Shown here in pieces: positions 1-8,198 of a stretch of DNA of 44,818 nt; the stretch's first letter is position 1, and each line of letters opens with the position of its first letter. The position numbers were made by a program, and so were the translations under genes. The notes beneath the pieces were generated by a model. It did no database searches. It was not told the DNA's origin and saw nothing but the letters and a program-made list of their open reading frames with translations. Source of the DNA: Candidatus Alloenteromonas pullicola (lineage in GTDB: Bacteria > Bacillota_I > Bacilli_A > RFN20 > CAG-826); assembly GCA_018714785.1 (NCBI GenBank), contig DVMV01000008.1, positions 1-44,818 on the forward strand. Direction: 5' to 3'.

Positions 1-1
1 C

Positions 2-673
2 GGCGCTGATACCGTTGTGTATTTTGAAGGCAGCTTTACTTATGCCTATTACTGGGATGAGCACGGAAATACTGACAAGCCATGGCCTGGAATTGAATTG
101 TCCACCGCCGAGCAGGTTACTGTCTCGGATAGGCATTACAGCACCGATTCCACCGTTTACAAAATTGTTGTTCCTGCAGAAGTTCAAGCAAAAAACATTA
201 AATTCTCCAAAGGCACTGTTGAGTCTGAGAATTATGCCCTTGTTGAAGGCGCCGTTTATACCGATACGGGCATTGATCAAGACAAGACGAATGCCATGAC
301 ATTCTTGGCTGCCTTTGATGAGCTTCGTGACGAAAACGGCGATATCTGCGGCATTCTAGAAGATTCCGCCAAATATGAAGAAGTTATGAGTCTATATAAC
401 GCCATTCAAGATCAATCGCTTGTCGATAACTTGAAAGATTTGGGCGCCACTATCAAAGAAGGTGATGAATACGTTTCTACCGATGTCACCATTGGCGAAA
501 CCATGACTTACCTTCTTGTCACCCGCGGTACTGATGTCGGAACCGGCGCTGGGTTGATCGGGTCTTTCCAGAAGAACGCTTCTGATTGGATCGCCATCGT
601 TTCCATCGCTGCGGTATCGGTTGCTGCCGCTGGTCTATTCTTCTTCATCCGCAAGAAGAAATCGGCCAAGTAA
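2..673 (+). CDS. C-terminal part of membrane-anchored surface protein with CBM26-like module (5' end missing)
   Basis: The reading frame is open from the first bases of the window, so this is the 3' end of a longer gene; a GTG at 17 is probably internal. Near the start the protein has aromatic residues followed by YYWDEHGN and PWPG, which resembles the starch-binding pattern of CBM25/26 modules. The C-terminus is a hydrophobic segment of about 20 residues (WIAIVSIAAVSVAAAGLFFF) followed by RKKKSAK, a typical transmembrane anchor with a basic cytoplasmic tail. No LPXTG sorting motif is visible. The likely form is a secreted, membrane-tethered protein exposed outside the cell, possibly a starch-active enzyme or binding protein, but the catalytic part lies outside the window. 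The DNA is visibly AT-richer than the following genes and uses many T-ending codons. The carbohydrate-binding call is an inference from a short motif. Confidence 0.6.
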   Translation, partial: GADTVVYFEGSFTYAYYWDEHGNTDKPWPGIELSTAEQVTVSDRHYSTDSTVYKIVVPAEVQAKNIKFSKGTVESENYALVEGAVYTDTGIDQDKTNAMTFLAAFDELRDENGDICGILEDSAKYEEVMSLYNAIQDQSLVDNLKDLGATIKEGDEYVSTDVTIGETMTYLLVTRGTDVGTGAGLIGSFQKNASDWIAIVSIAAVSVAAAGLFFFIRKKKSAK

Positions 674-688
674 TAGGGCGATTATCTA

Positions 689-718
689 AGGCGCGGGCAC
701 ATTCGCTCGCGCCTTTTT
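689..718 (+). terminator. Intrinsic terminator
   Basis: The stem GGCGCG (690-695) pairs with CGCGCC (708-713), extended by an A-T pair, and is followed by a T run at 714-718. It ends the surface-protein transcript. Confidence 0.85.
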
Positions 719-737
719 GTTTTGCTTGTTTCCCCGG

Positions 738-743
738 TATAAT
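738..743 (+). promoter_or_regulatory. -10 box of a leaderless promoter
   Basis: TATAAT ends only six bases before the ATG at 750 and there is no Shine-Dalgarno sequence, so transcription should start at or next to the start codon. No convincing -35 box is visible. Confidence 0.65.
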
Positions 744-749
744 CAAGCC

Positions 750-1946
750 ATGAGTCAACACATAGGAATAATCAAGCTGCGGTCGGCTCTATCGGCCGGC
801 GACAAGGACCTCGTGGGCGAGGCTAGCGAGTTCCTTTCATCCTTATCGCCTAATGGCGAATATGAATTCGAGAACGCCGGCAAGGGCAAGATGAACGTCT
901 TCTTGGTCCTCACCGGCGGATCGGAGACCTCGTTCAAGGACTTCTACAAGAACTACGAGGCCCCTTACTTCATATTGCCGACCGGCAAGCGCAACTCGCT
1001 TGCCGCCAGCCTCGAGATCGTCTCCTACCTGCATGAGCAGGGCGAGCCCGCCATCCTCCTATACGGCGAGGATCAGAAGAAGATGTTAGACGGGGCGGTC
1101 AGGGTATATAACGCCCTCCACGCCCTGCGCGGCGCTAGGCTGGGCGTAATCGGGGGATCGTCATCCTGGCTCATCGCCTCCAACATCGACCGGAAGAAGG
1201 CCAAGAAGGCGCTCGGCATCGATATAGTCGACATCCCGATGAGGGAAGTATTGGGATATTACGACGAGCACCTGCTCGCCGACGACACCTTGTTCTCTAG
1301 GTTCGAGGGCAAGACCAGGCGCAAGGAGGAGCTCCGCGAGGCCCTATATGTCCACGGGGCCTTGAAGAAGCTCGTGAAGACCCGCGGGCTAAGCGCGCTT
1401 ACCATGAAGTGCTTCGACCTCATCACCGCCAAGCAGGTCAGCGCCTGCCTCGCCTTCGCCTTGCTCAACGAGGAGGGCATCATCGCCGGATGCGAGGGCG
1501 ACATACCATCCGCGCTCACCATGATGATCATGCAGGCCCTCACCGGGGAGGCGCCGTTCATGGCCAACCCGGCCTACATGGACGCTGAGCATAGCGAAGC
1601 GGTCTATGCGCACTGCACGATTCCCATCTCCATGCTGACCTCCTATACCTTGGCCACCCACTTCGAATCGGGGCTTTCCTTCGCGCTTAGGGGGCAGCTC
1701 AAGAAGACCACCTTCACCGCGGCCAAGCTTTCGCCCGCGCTAGACGACATAAGGGGCCTTTCCGGCGAGATAATCGACAATCCGATCGAAGACAAGATGT
1801 GCCGCACCCAGATAAAGGTGAGGTTCAACGGCTCGTTGAAGCCTTTGCTGGAGAAGCCATACGGCAACCACATGATCTTCTCCTACGGAGACTACACCGA
1901 GGAGCTGGGCATGCTGTCCGCGCTCCTGGCCCATTTTTGCAAGTGA
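750..1946 (+). CDS. L-fucose/L-arabinose isomerase-like family protein
   Basis: The 398-residue protein looks like the family of L-fucose isomerase-related proteins (COG2407-type). The most telling stretches are GVIGGSSSWLIASN in the first half and GCEGDIPSALTMMIMQAL in the second half; the latter matches the metal- and substrate-site region of that family. The real isomerases convert aldoses such as fucose or arabinose to ketoses, but many members of this wider family have no known substrate. The frame can be extended upstream to a TTG at 717, but that would overlap the terminator and the -10 box, so ATG 750 was chosen. The gene stands alone between a terminator and the asp23 promoter, with no sugar kinase or transporter nearby. 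The family assignment is fairly sure; the substrate is unknown. Confidence 0.65.
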   Translation: MSQHIGIIKLRSALSAGDKDLVGEASEFLSSLSPNGEYEFENAGKGKMNVFLVLTGGSETSFKDFYKNYEAPYFILPTGKRNSLAASLEIVSYLHEQGEPAILLYGEDQKKMLDGAVRVYNALHALRGARLGVIGGSSSWLIASNIDRKKAKKALGIDIVDIPMREVLGYYDEHLLADDTLFSRFEGKTRRKEELREALYVHGALKKLVKTRGLSALTMKCFDLITAKQVSACLAFALLNEEGIIAGCEGDIPSALTMMIMQALTGEAPFMANPAYMDAEHSEAVYAHCTIPISMLTSYTLATHFESGLSFALRGQLKKTTFTAAKLSPALDDIRGLSGEIIDNPIEDKMCRTQIKVRFNGSLKPLLEKPYGNHMIFSYGDYTEELGMLSALLAHFCK

Positions 1947-1965
1947 CGGGCATAAGTGCTATTAT
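1937..1965 (+). promoter_or_regulatory. Promoter of the asp23-fakA operon
   Basis: TTGCAA (1937-1942) and TATTAT (1960-1965) are separated by 17 bases. The -35 box overlaps the end of the upstream gene. The leader of about 50 bases contains a small hairpin (GCTTC/GAAGC near 1975-1989), and the gene has a Shine-Dalgarno-like AAAGGAA. Confidence 0.7.
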
Positions 1966-2024
1966 CACCTCTAGGCTTCTTATAGAAGCGCTTCCCAACC
2001 CGATAAATTGATCTGGCAAAGGAA

Positions 2025-2396
2025 ATGAGCATCAAAGAGAACACACCCTACGGGGGAATCAACATCTCGATGGAGGCTATTGCCTCGGTCGCGGGGCGGG
2101 CCGCCAGCGAATGCTATGGCGTGCTCGGCCTTTCGTCTAGGTCGTCATTGAAGGACAACCTATACGAACTGCTCAGGGCAGAGGACTACGTCAAAGGGGT
2201 CTCCGCCAAGAAGAGCAAGAAGGGGTACGAGGTGGATGTCTACGTCTGCTGCGCCTATGGCGTCAAGCTTCCCGAGATACTCTCCGAAGTCCAGAAGAAA
2301 GTGAAATATGTCCTCGAGAAGACGTTCGAGATGAAGTTCGCCTCGGTCAACGTCTACGTCGCCGACATAAAAGAGATAGCAAATGAAAACGATTGA
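2025..2396 (+). CDS. Asp23/Gls24 family envelope stress protein (YloU-like)
   Basis: This 123-residue protein has the Asp23/Gls24 family layout: an N-terminal stretch GGINISMEAIASVAGRAASECYGVLGL, a central region with VDVYVCCAYGVKLPEI, and a C-terminal helix and strand ending in VNVYVADI. Family members are small cytosolic or membrane-associated proteins linked to cell envelope homeostasis in Firmicutes. It overlaps the next gene, the fatty acid kinase fakA, by 14 bases. The same pair (yloU-yloV) occurs in B. subtilis, so co-transcription and translational coupling are likely. The start ATG follows AAAGGAA with usual spacing. The family call is firm; the exact biochemical role is not known for the family. 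Confidence 0.88.
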   Translation: MSIKENTPYGGINISMEAIASVAGRAASECYGVLGLSSRSSLKDNLYELLRAEDYVKGVSAKKSKKGYEVDVYVCCAYGVKLPEILSEVQKKVKYVLEKTFEMKFASVNVYVADIKEIANEND

Positions 2397-4116
2397 CGCG
2401 ACTACCCTGAAGGGGATGTATATCTCCGCCGCCAATAACCTTTATAACCATTATCCGGAGATAGACCAGCTCAACGTCTTCCCCGTACCCGATGGCGACA
2501 CCGGCATGAACATGAACCTGACCGTCACCTCGGGCGCGAAGGAGATACAGAACCGCGAGTTCGACGACCTCCACGCGGTCGCCAGCAATTTCAGCCGCGG
2601 CCTTTTGATGGGCGCGCGCGGTAATTCCGGCGTCATCACCAGCCAGATATTCCGCGGCTTCGCCCAGGGATGCGAGGGGAAGAAGACCCTCAACGCCATC
2701 GACCTGGCCAAGGCCCTGGTATCCGGGAAGGAAGTCGCCTACAAGGCCGTCATGAAGCCGGTAGAAGGCACCATTTTGACCGTCATCCGCGAATCCAGCG
2801 CCGCGCTCAAGGAATTCGTTCAGAAAGGCACCACGATCGAGGAGGCCTTCGACTATTTCCTCGAGCAGGCCAAGAAGTCGCTAGAGCACACCCCTGAGCT
2901 ATTGCCCGTATTGAAGGAAGTCGGGGTCGTCGACTCCGGCGGCGCGGGCTTGGTCCGCATCATCGAGGGCATGGCCTCCGCGGTCCATGGCCACATCATC
3001 GAGCGCAACGCCGACGTCGCCACCGCCGAGCCTGCCGCCCCCCTTTACGCCGGGGCCAAGCTATCCGAGGACGACGAGGAGGCCTATGGCTACTGCACCC
3101 AGTTCATCCTCCGCCTAGACGACGGAAAGACCCCGGGCAAGAAGCCCTTCAACGAGAAGAACTTCATGAGGTTCCTCTCCGCTCATGGCAAGTCGCTGGT
3201 CACCGTCCGGGACGAGGAGATCGTCAAGGTCCACGTCCACGCCCTTTCCCCGGGCATGATGCTCAACTACGCCCAGCAGTTCGGCGAGTTCGTGACCATC
3301 ATCATCGAGAACATGTCCGAGGAGCACCACAACATCGAGAAAGGCTACAAAGCCACCGATTACCTCAAGGCCCTCGAGGGCGATGGGGCGAGGAAGAAGG
3401 AGCAGGTCCTGCCCGAGCCCGAGGAGGAGAACCCCTCGCTGGACAAGGACATGGCCCTCATCTCGGTTTGCTCCGGCGCGGGGCTAGAGGAGATGTTCAA
3501 GGAGCTCGGCGTCGATGAGATCGTCTCCGGCGGGCAGACCATGAACCCCTCGACCGAGGATTTCGTCAAGGCAATCAAGAAAACAAGGGCCCGCAACGTG
3601 CTGATATTGCCCAACAACTCCAACATCGTCATGGCCGCCTCCCAGGCCGCCGACGTGATGGAGGGAAGCGAGATAAAGGTCAAGGTCGTGCAGTCGAAGA
3701 CCATTCCCCAGGGGATCGCCTCCGCCATGATGTACAACCCCGAAGGCGACCTCGAATCGGTGTATTCCGAGATGAAGAGCGCCCTCAAGACCATCAGCTC
3801 CGGCTCGGTCACCTACGCCATCAAGGACACCGAGATCGAAGGCGTCCACATCACCAAGGGCTTCTACATGGCCATGAAGGACAAGAACATCGTCAGCTGC
3901 GTCAAGGACAAGCTCGAGGCGCTGTTCGATCTATCCGAGTCGCTGCTTCGCCGCGGCGAGCCGTCCATCATCACCGTCATCGCCGGCGAGGACGTCACCG
4001 ACGAGGAGGCTTCCAAGGCCCGCGAGGTGCTCGAGGAAAGATACGGCGACGAGATCGAGGTCGACGTCAAGCGCGGCGGCCAGCCGGTGTATTCCTTCCT
4101 TGTCGGCGTCGAATGA
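2383..4116 (+). CDS. fakA: Fatty acid kinase catalytic subunit, DAK2/YloV type
   Basis: The 577-residue protein has the FakA (YloV) architecture. The N-terminal DhaL/DAK2 kinase domain spans about residues 1-200, with the metal-binding motif NVFPVPDGDTGMNMN (residues 31-45), GARGNSGVITSQIFRGFA and VVDSGGAGL. A middle domain contains VKVHVHA, and the C-terminal DegV-like half runs from about residue 330 to the end. FakA phosphorylates acyl chains held by a FakB (DegV) partner, feeding exogenous fatty acids into phospholipid synthesis; no fakB is in this window. It overlaps asp23 and is followed by a strong terminator. Length is close to the family norm of about 550. In B. subtilis yloV is followed by sdaA genes and recG; here recG follows directly. 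High confidence. Confidence 0.93.
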   Translation: MKTIDATTLKGMYISAANNLYNHYPEIDQLNVFPVPDGDTGMNMNLTVTSGAKEIQNREFDDLHAVASNFSRGLLMGARGNSGVITSQIFRGFAQGCEGKKTLNAIDLAKALVSGKEVAYKAVMKPVEGTILTVIRESSAALKEFVQKGTTIEEAFDYFLEQAKKSLEHTPELLPVLKEVGVVDSGGAGLVRIIEGMASAVHGHIIERNADVATAEPAAPLYAGAKLSEDDEEAYGYCTQFILRLDDGKTPGKKPFNEKNFMRFLSAHGKSLVTVRDEEIVKVHVHALSPGMMLNYAQQFGEFVTIIIENMSEEHHNIEKGYKATDYLKALEGDGARKKEQVLPEPEEENPSLDKDMALISVCSGAGLEEMFKELGVDEIVSGGQTMNPSTEDFVKAIKKTRARNVLILPNNSNIVMAASQAADVMEGSEIKVKVVQSKTIPQGIASAMMYNPEGDLESVYSEMKSALKTISSGSVTYAIKDTEIEGVHITKGFYMAMKDKNIVSCVKDKLEALFDLSESLLRRGEPSIITVIAGEDVTDEEASKAREVLEERYGDEIEVDVKRGGQPVYSFLVGVE

Positions 4117-4123
4117 ATCCATT

Positions 4124-4145
4124 GGGACCTATTGGTCCCTTTTTT
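4124..4145 (+). terminator. Intrinsic terminator after fakA
   Basis: GGGACC (4124-4129), loop TATT, GGTCCC (4134-4139), then a T run from 4140 to 4145. The -10 box of recG begins only five bases later. Confidence 0.9.
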
Positions 4146-4150
4146 GGTGG

Positions 4151-4156
4151 TAGACT
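4151..4156 (+). promoter_or_regulatory. -10 box of leaderless recG promoter
   Basis: TAGACT lies six bases before the recG ATG at 4163. There is no Shine-Dalgarno sequence in between. Candidate -35 boxes (TTGGGA 4122, TTGGTC 4132) have poor spacing. Confidence 0.5.
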
Positions 4157-4162
4157 TTCCCT

Positions 4163-6154
4163 ATGAAGCTCACCTCCTCGAAGAAGCTATCGGCCTTGCT
4201 CTCCCAGATGGGCATCTACTCGACCCTGGACGTGATAAACCACCTCCCGCGTCGGTATGAGACGTTTTTCTATTCCCCGGTTGAGGAGCTCCGGCACCTC
4301 GAGCACGGCCAGCGGGCGGTGATATTGGGGAAGATAATAACCCCGGTGAGGGCGGTGCGCTTCGGCAGGATGTCGGCGGCGAGGTTCTATATCTCCAGCC
4401 TCGGCATGGATTTCGCCGTCTGCGCCTACAACCGCGCCTACCTCGGCACCAGCTTCAAGGAAGATGACCTGGTCACCATCTCGGCGACCTACGACGCCAA
4501 GCGGCACGAGCTCTCGCTAATAAGCATCAAGAAGGGCGAGATCGACGAAAACCATCGCATAGTCCCGATATATTCATTGCCCGCCGATTACCCGAACCAC
4601 CTTTTCGCGGATCTCGTAAAAAAGAGCCTTTTATCTTTGAAAGGGGAGATTTACGAGCATATCCCGGAAATATTTCGCCGCAAATACCGGCTCATCAGCC
4701 GGGAAGACGCCTATTGGCGCTGCCATTTCCCGAGGAGCAAAGAAGACGTAAACGCCGGCAGAAGGGTCCTCAAATACGAGGAAGCCCTCCGCTTCACGCT
4801 GCACAACCTGCTCATCAAGCGGCAGAACAAGGCGCTAACCAAGGGGCAAAGCGTTCCCATCGACCTGGCCAAGGTCGAATCGTTCGTCTCCTCATTGCCC
4901 TATAAGCTCACCGGCGATCAGAAGAAGGCGTGCGGGGAGTGCATCAAGGACATGGACGACAGGTCGCTCATGACCAGGCTGCTACAAGGCGACGTCGGGA
5001 CCGGCAAGACGCTGGTCGCCGCGGTGCTTTCCTACGCCAACTTCACCAGGGGCTGCCAAACCGCCATCATGGCCCCGACCGAGTCGCTGGCCCGGCAGCA
5101 CCTTGACTATTTTTCCTCCCTTCTGGGCAAGACCGGCATGAACATCGCCCTGCTGACCGGCTCGACCGATAGGCAGGAGAGGAAGAGGATCCTATCCGAC
5201 CTAAAAGACGGGACCATCGACCTATTGATCGGGACCCATGCCCTGTTCGGCGAGGGGGTAATTTACCCCAACCTAGGGCTCGCCATCATCGACGAGCAGC
5301 ACAAGTTCGGCGTCAACCAGCGCGCCAGGCTATTGGGCAAAGGCGAGAAGGCCGACCTGCTATTGATGTCCGCCACCCCGATCCCGCGGACCCTCTCGCT
5401 GACCCTATACGGCGACATCGACGTCTCGACCCTTTCCGAGTTCCCCTTCAAGGCCAGGAAGGTGACGATCAAGGTGGTGCCGGAGAACCTATCCCGGGCG
5501 GTGGCTACGCTAAAGAAGACGCTGCAGCGGGGCAAGCAAGCCTACGTCATAGCCCCGCGGATCGAGGGGGAGGGCAACCTCGGGGCCATCAGAGTTTTCG
5601 CTTCTTTGGACCAGGATTTGCCGGGAAAATGCGTGCTGTTGCACGGCTCGATGGATGAAGGGGAGAAGCTTGCCGCGCTATCGGAGTTCAAATCGGGCGA
5701 GCGCCCGATACTGGTGGCGACCTCCATCGTCGAGGTCGGCATCGACGTGAAGAGCGCCGACACGATGCTCATCTTCGGCCCGACCCATTTCTCGCTATCC
5801 TCCCTCCACCAGCTGCGAGGCAGGATCGGCCGCGACGGCTCCGAGGCCTATTTCTACATGCTCATCTCCGCCCCGACGGAGGAGGAGAAGGAGAAGCTCT
5901 CGGTTCTGGTGAATTCAAACGACGGCTTCGAGATCGCCGAGGCGGATCTGAGGCTTCGCGGCCCCGGCACGATATCGGGCACCAAGCAAAGCGGCTTCCC
6001 CGAGTTCGCCTTCGCCTCGATCGCGACCGACCTCCGCATGTTCGAATGCGCCCGGCAGGATGCCTCATACATCCTCGAGCACGAGGCCGATCCGCAATTC
6101 GCCTATCTGCTTCAGGAAGCCAGAAAATCCTCCCAAGGCATAAGCCTTGCTTAA
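4163..6154 (+). CDS. recG: ATP-dependent DNA helicase RecG
   Basis: The 663-residue protein has the RecG plan: an N-terminal wedge/OB domain (about residues 1-240) and two helicase domains. Walker A is GDVGTGKT (276-283), the DExx box is IIDEQHKFGVNQR, and motif III is LLMSATPIPRTL. Motifs V and VI are seen in ATSIVEVGIDVKSAD and QLRGRIGRDG, and the TRG-type C-terminal region contains RLRGPGTISGTKQSG. RecG remodels stalled replication forks and branch-migrates Holliday junctions. The length is close to the usual 680. The gene follows fakA as in B. subtilis. It begins without a Shine-Dalgarno sequence, just after a -10 box. Its 3' end contains the approach to the rnc promoter. Confidence 0.95.
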   Translation: MKLTSSKKLSALLSQMGIYSTLDVINHLPRRYETFFYSPVEELRHLEHGQRAVILGKIITPVRAVRFGRMSAARFYISSLGMDFAVCAYNRAYLGTSFKEDDLVTISATYDAKRHELSLISIKKGEIDENHRIVPIYSLPADYPNHLFADLVKKSLLSLKGEIYEHIPEIFRRKYRLISREDAYWRCHFPRSKEDVNAGRRVLKYEEALRFTLHNLLIKRQNKALTKGQSVPIDLAKVESFVSSLPYKLTGDQKKACGECIKDMDDRSLMTRLLQGDVGTGKTLVAAVLSYANFTRGCQTAIMAPTESLARQHLDYFSSLLGKTGMNIALLTGSTDRQERKRILSDLKDGTIDLLIGTHALFGEGVIYPNLGLAIIDEQHKFGVNQRARLLGKGEKADLLLMSATPIPRTLSLTLYGDIDVSTLSEFPFKARKVTIKVVPENLSRAVATLKKTLQRGKQAYVIAPRIEGEGNLGAIRVFASLDQDLPGKCVLLHGSMDEGEKLAALSEFKSGERPILVATSIVEVGIDVKSADTMLIFGPTHFSLSSLHQLRGRIGRDGSEAYFYMLISAPTEEEKEKLSVLVNSNDGFEIAEADLRLRGPGTISGTKQSGFPEFAFASIATDLRMFECARQDASYILEHEADPQFAYLLQEARKSSQGISLA

Positions 6155-6172
6155 AAGTTGGGCAAAAACCGG

Positions 6173-6178
6173 TATACT
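6173..6178 (+). promoter_or_regulatory. -10 box of leaderless rnc promoter
   Basis: TATACT ends seven bases before ATG 6186. A weak -35 such as TTGCTT (6147-6152, 20-base spacer) lies at the recG stop. No Shine-Dalgarno sequence is present. Confidence 0.6.
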
Positions 6179-6185
6179 ACTCCTG

Positions 6186-6881
6186 ATGAGCAGCGAATAC
6201 ATGGCCTTGTACAGGCAGTTCAACATCAAGCCGAACAACGAGGAGCTTTACCGGCTGGCCTTCACCCATTCCTCCTACAACGGGATGGCCGGGACCCGCC
6301 ACCAGGACTATGAGCGGCTCGAGTTCCTCGGCGATTCGATAATCGGGTTCGTCACCTCCGAGCTTTGCTATACCTTCCATCCCGACATGGAGCAAGGCCA
6401 GCTGAGCATGCTAAAGGCCCAGTTCATCCGCTCCTCGAGCGAGGCGAAATACTGCCGAAAGCTCGGGCTTGGCCAATACATCAGGGTCGGGGCGAGCTTC
6501 GTCAAGGAGGCCTCGACCAACATCTCGCTTTTAGAGGACGTATTCGAGTCCTTCGTAGGGGCGGTGTTCCTCGACCAGGGGCTGGTGTTCTGCTACAACC
6601 TCGTGAGGAAGATCTTCGAGGAGGACATCAAGAACGCCACCATCGACATTGCCATCAACCCCAAGTCGCGGCTGCAGGAATGCATGCAGGCCGACTCGAA
6701 GGAATCGGTCACCTACCGGATACTGAAGGAGGAGGGCAGCGCCGCCGACAAGCGCTTCCTCGCCGGGGTCTACTTCGAGGGCAAGGAGATCGGGAGGGGA
6801 TACGGCCACAACAAGAAGCTGGCCGAGACCGCCGCGGCCCAAAACGCCTTGGACAAGATGGCGTTGCCGGAAGGGAAGTAG
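6186..6881 (+). CDS. rnc: Ribonuclease III
   Basis: The 231-residue enzyme cleaves double-stranded RNA and matures rRNA precursors and, in Firmicutes, scRNA. The signature ERLEFLGDS (residues 43-51) supplies E43, E46 and D50, and E121 in VFESFVGA completes the metal site. The double-stranded RNA-binding domain covers about residues 155-230, with KSRLQE at its start and KKLAETAAAQNAL at its end. The frame extends upstream to TTG 6147 inside recG, but ATG 6186 follows a good -10 box and gives a normal N-terminus. In B. subtilis rnc, smc and ftsY are neighbours; here ftsY starts two bases after the rnc stop codon and smc is missing. High confidence. Confidence 0.95.
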   Translation: MSSEYMALYRQFNIKPNNEELYRLAFTHSSYNGMAGTRHQDYERLEFLGDSIIGFVTSELCYTFHPDMEQGQLSMLKAQFIRSSSEAKYCRKLGLGQYIRVGASFVKEASTNISLLEDVFESFVGAVFLDQGLVFCYNLVRKIFEEDIKNATIDIAINPKSRLQECMQADSKESVTYRILKEEGSAADKRFLAGVYFEGKEIGRGYGHNKKLAETAAAQNALDKMALPEGK

Positions 6882-6883
6882 CA

Positions 6884-7870
6884 ATGGGACTTTTTTCGTT
6901 TCTGAGGAATAAATTCAAGGGGCAGCCCAAGGACGAGGCCACCAAGACCTACGAGAAGGGGATGTCCAAATCCCGGAAGGCATTCGCCTCGAAGCTCGAC
7001 GAGCTTTCAAAGCGCTACAAGAAGGTCGACCAGGAATACTTCGAGGAGCTCGAGGAGATACTGATCGAGTCCGACGTCGGGGTTGAGCTCTCCCTTTCAT
7101 TATGCGAGAAGCTGCTCGACAAATCGGCCAAGGAGGGATTGACCGACCCCAAAGCGATAAACGACGCGCTGGTCGACCTGATGTTCGTCGATTACGCCAC
7201 CAAGGGCGATTCGATCGTGAACGAAGTCCGCTTCGTCCCCGGGGTGACCGTTCTATTGGTCGTCGGGGTCAATGGCGTCGGGAAGACCACTTCCATCGCA
7301 AAACTCGCCTATCGCTACAAGAAAACGGGCAAGAAGGTGATGCTCGCCGCCGGGGATACCTTCCGCGCCGGGGCGGTGGAGCAGCTTTCGGTCTGGGCCG
7401 ATAGGCTCGGCATCGAAATAATGAAAGGCAAGGAGAACGAGGATCCCGCCTCGGTGGCCTTCGCGGCCGCCAAGAAGGCCAAGGAGGAGGGCGTCGACCT
7501 GCTTATCGTCGACACCGCCGGCAGGCAGCAGACCAAGGCCAACCTGATGCAGGAGCTCGGCAAGATATCCCGCGTATTGGGCAAGGAGATCGAGGGAGCC
7601 CCCCACGAGACCTTCCTCATCATCGACGCCACGACCGGCCAAAACGGGGTGCTTCAGGCCAGGAGCTTCAAGGAAGTCACCAACCTAACCGGCATCGTCG
7701 TGACCAAGATGGATGGGACGTCCAAGGGCGGCATCATCCTCTCCATACGCGATGAGCTCGGCGTCCCCGTCCGCTTCATGGGACTAGGCGAGAGGATGGA
7801 GGACCTCGAGGAATTCGACCTCGACAAGTACCTATACGGCCTATTGCTGGGGGATGAGAGCAATGGATGA
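6884..7870 (+). CDS. ftsY: Signal recognition particle receptor FtsY
   Basis: The 328-residue GTPase is the membrane-side partner of Ffh and docks ribosome-nascent chains at the Sec translocon. The N domain covers residues about 30-110 and the G domain follows with GVNGVGKTT (128-136), [38 protein letters not shown] and [13 protein letters not shown]. The acidic A domain is almost absent; the protein starts [11 protein letters not shown], an amphipathic membrane-targeting helix. Translation probably starts at ATG 6884 behind GGAAGGGAAG; an upstream extension in this frame runs through rnc and is a shadow. It overlaps ylxM and the run ftsY-ylxM-ffh is the conserved SRP cluster of Bacilli. Confidence 0.95.
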   Translation: MGLFSFLRNKFKGQPKDEATKTYEKGMSKSRKAFASKLDELSKRYKKVDQEYFEELEEILIESDVGVELSLSLCEKLLDKSAKEGLTDPKAINDALVDLMFVDYATKGDSIVNEVRFVPGVTVLLVVGVNGVGKTTSIAKLAYRYKKTGKKVMLAAGDTFRAGAVEQLSVWADRLGIEIMKGKENEDPASVAFAAAKKAKEEGVDLLIVDTAGRQQTKANLMQELGKISRVLGKEIEGAPHETFLIIDATTGQNGVLQARSFKEVTNLTGIVVTKMDGTSKGGIILSIRDELGVPVRFMGLGERMEDLEEFDLDKYLYGLLLGDESNG

Positions 7871-8198
7871 GCTCGATAAGCGCAACCACGCCATCGCGCT
7901 TTTCGCCATGTATGGCGGATTGCTCTCGAAAACCCAGAGGCAGGCGCTAAGCAGCCACCTCTGCTACGACCTTTCGATTTCGGAGATCGCGGAGTCGGGG
8001 AAGATAAGCCGGGCCGCCGCCTCCGACGCCATCACCAAGGGGATGGAGAAGCTGCAGAAGATAGAGGACGCCCTTGGGCTGCTGGAAAAACAGCAGGAAT
8101 ACGCTTCGGCCATACAAGCCATCGAGCTAGTCGATGACGAAAAGGCCAAGCTCAGCCTTTACAGGGCATTAGGGAGGTTATTCACCCATGGCATTTGA
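7863..8198 (+). CDS. ylxM: YlxM-family SRP-associated HTH protein
   Basis: This 111-residue protein has the YlxM (UPF0122) pattern: an N-terminal helix, then a sigma-like helix-turn-helix in [40 protein letters not shown] (split here by description, residues about 22-62), and a C-terminal helix. YlxM binds the SRP and modulates the Ffh GTPase in some Gram-positives. ATG 7863 or an alternative ATG at 7854 may be the start; both overlap the ftsY end. The gene overlaps ffh by 11 bases, so the three genes are translationally coupled. The family call rests on length, the HTH region and its usual place next to ffh. Confidence 0.87.
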   Translation: MDELDKRNHAIALFAMYGGLLSKTQRQALSSHLCYDLSISEIAESGKISRAAASDAITKGMEKLQKIEDALGLLEKQQEYASAIQAIELVDDEKAKLSLYRALGRLFTHGI

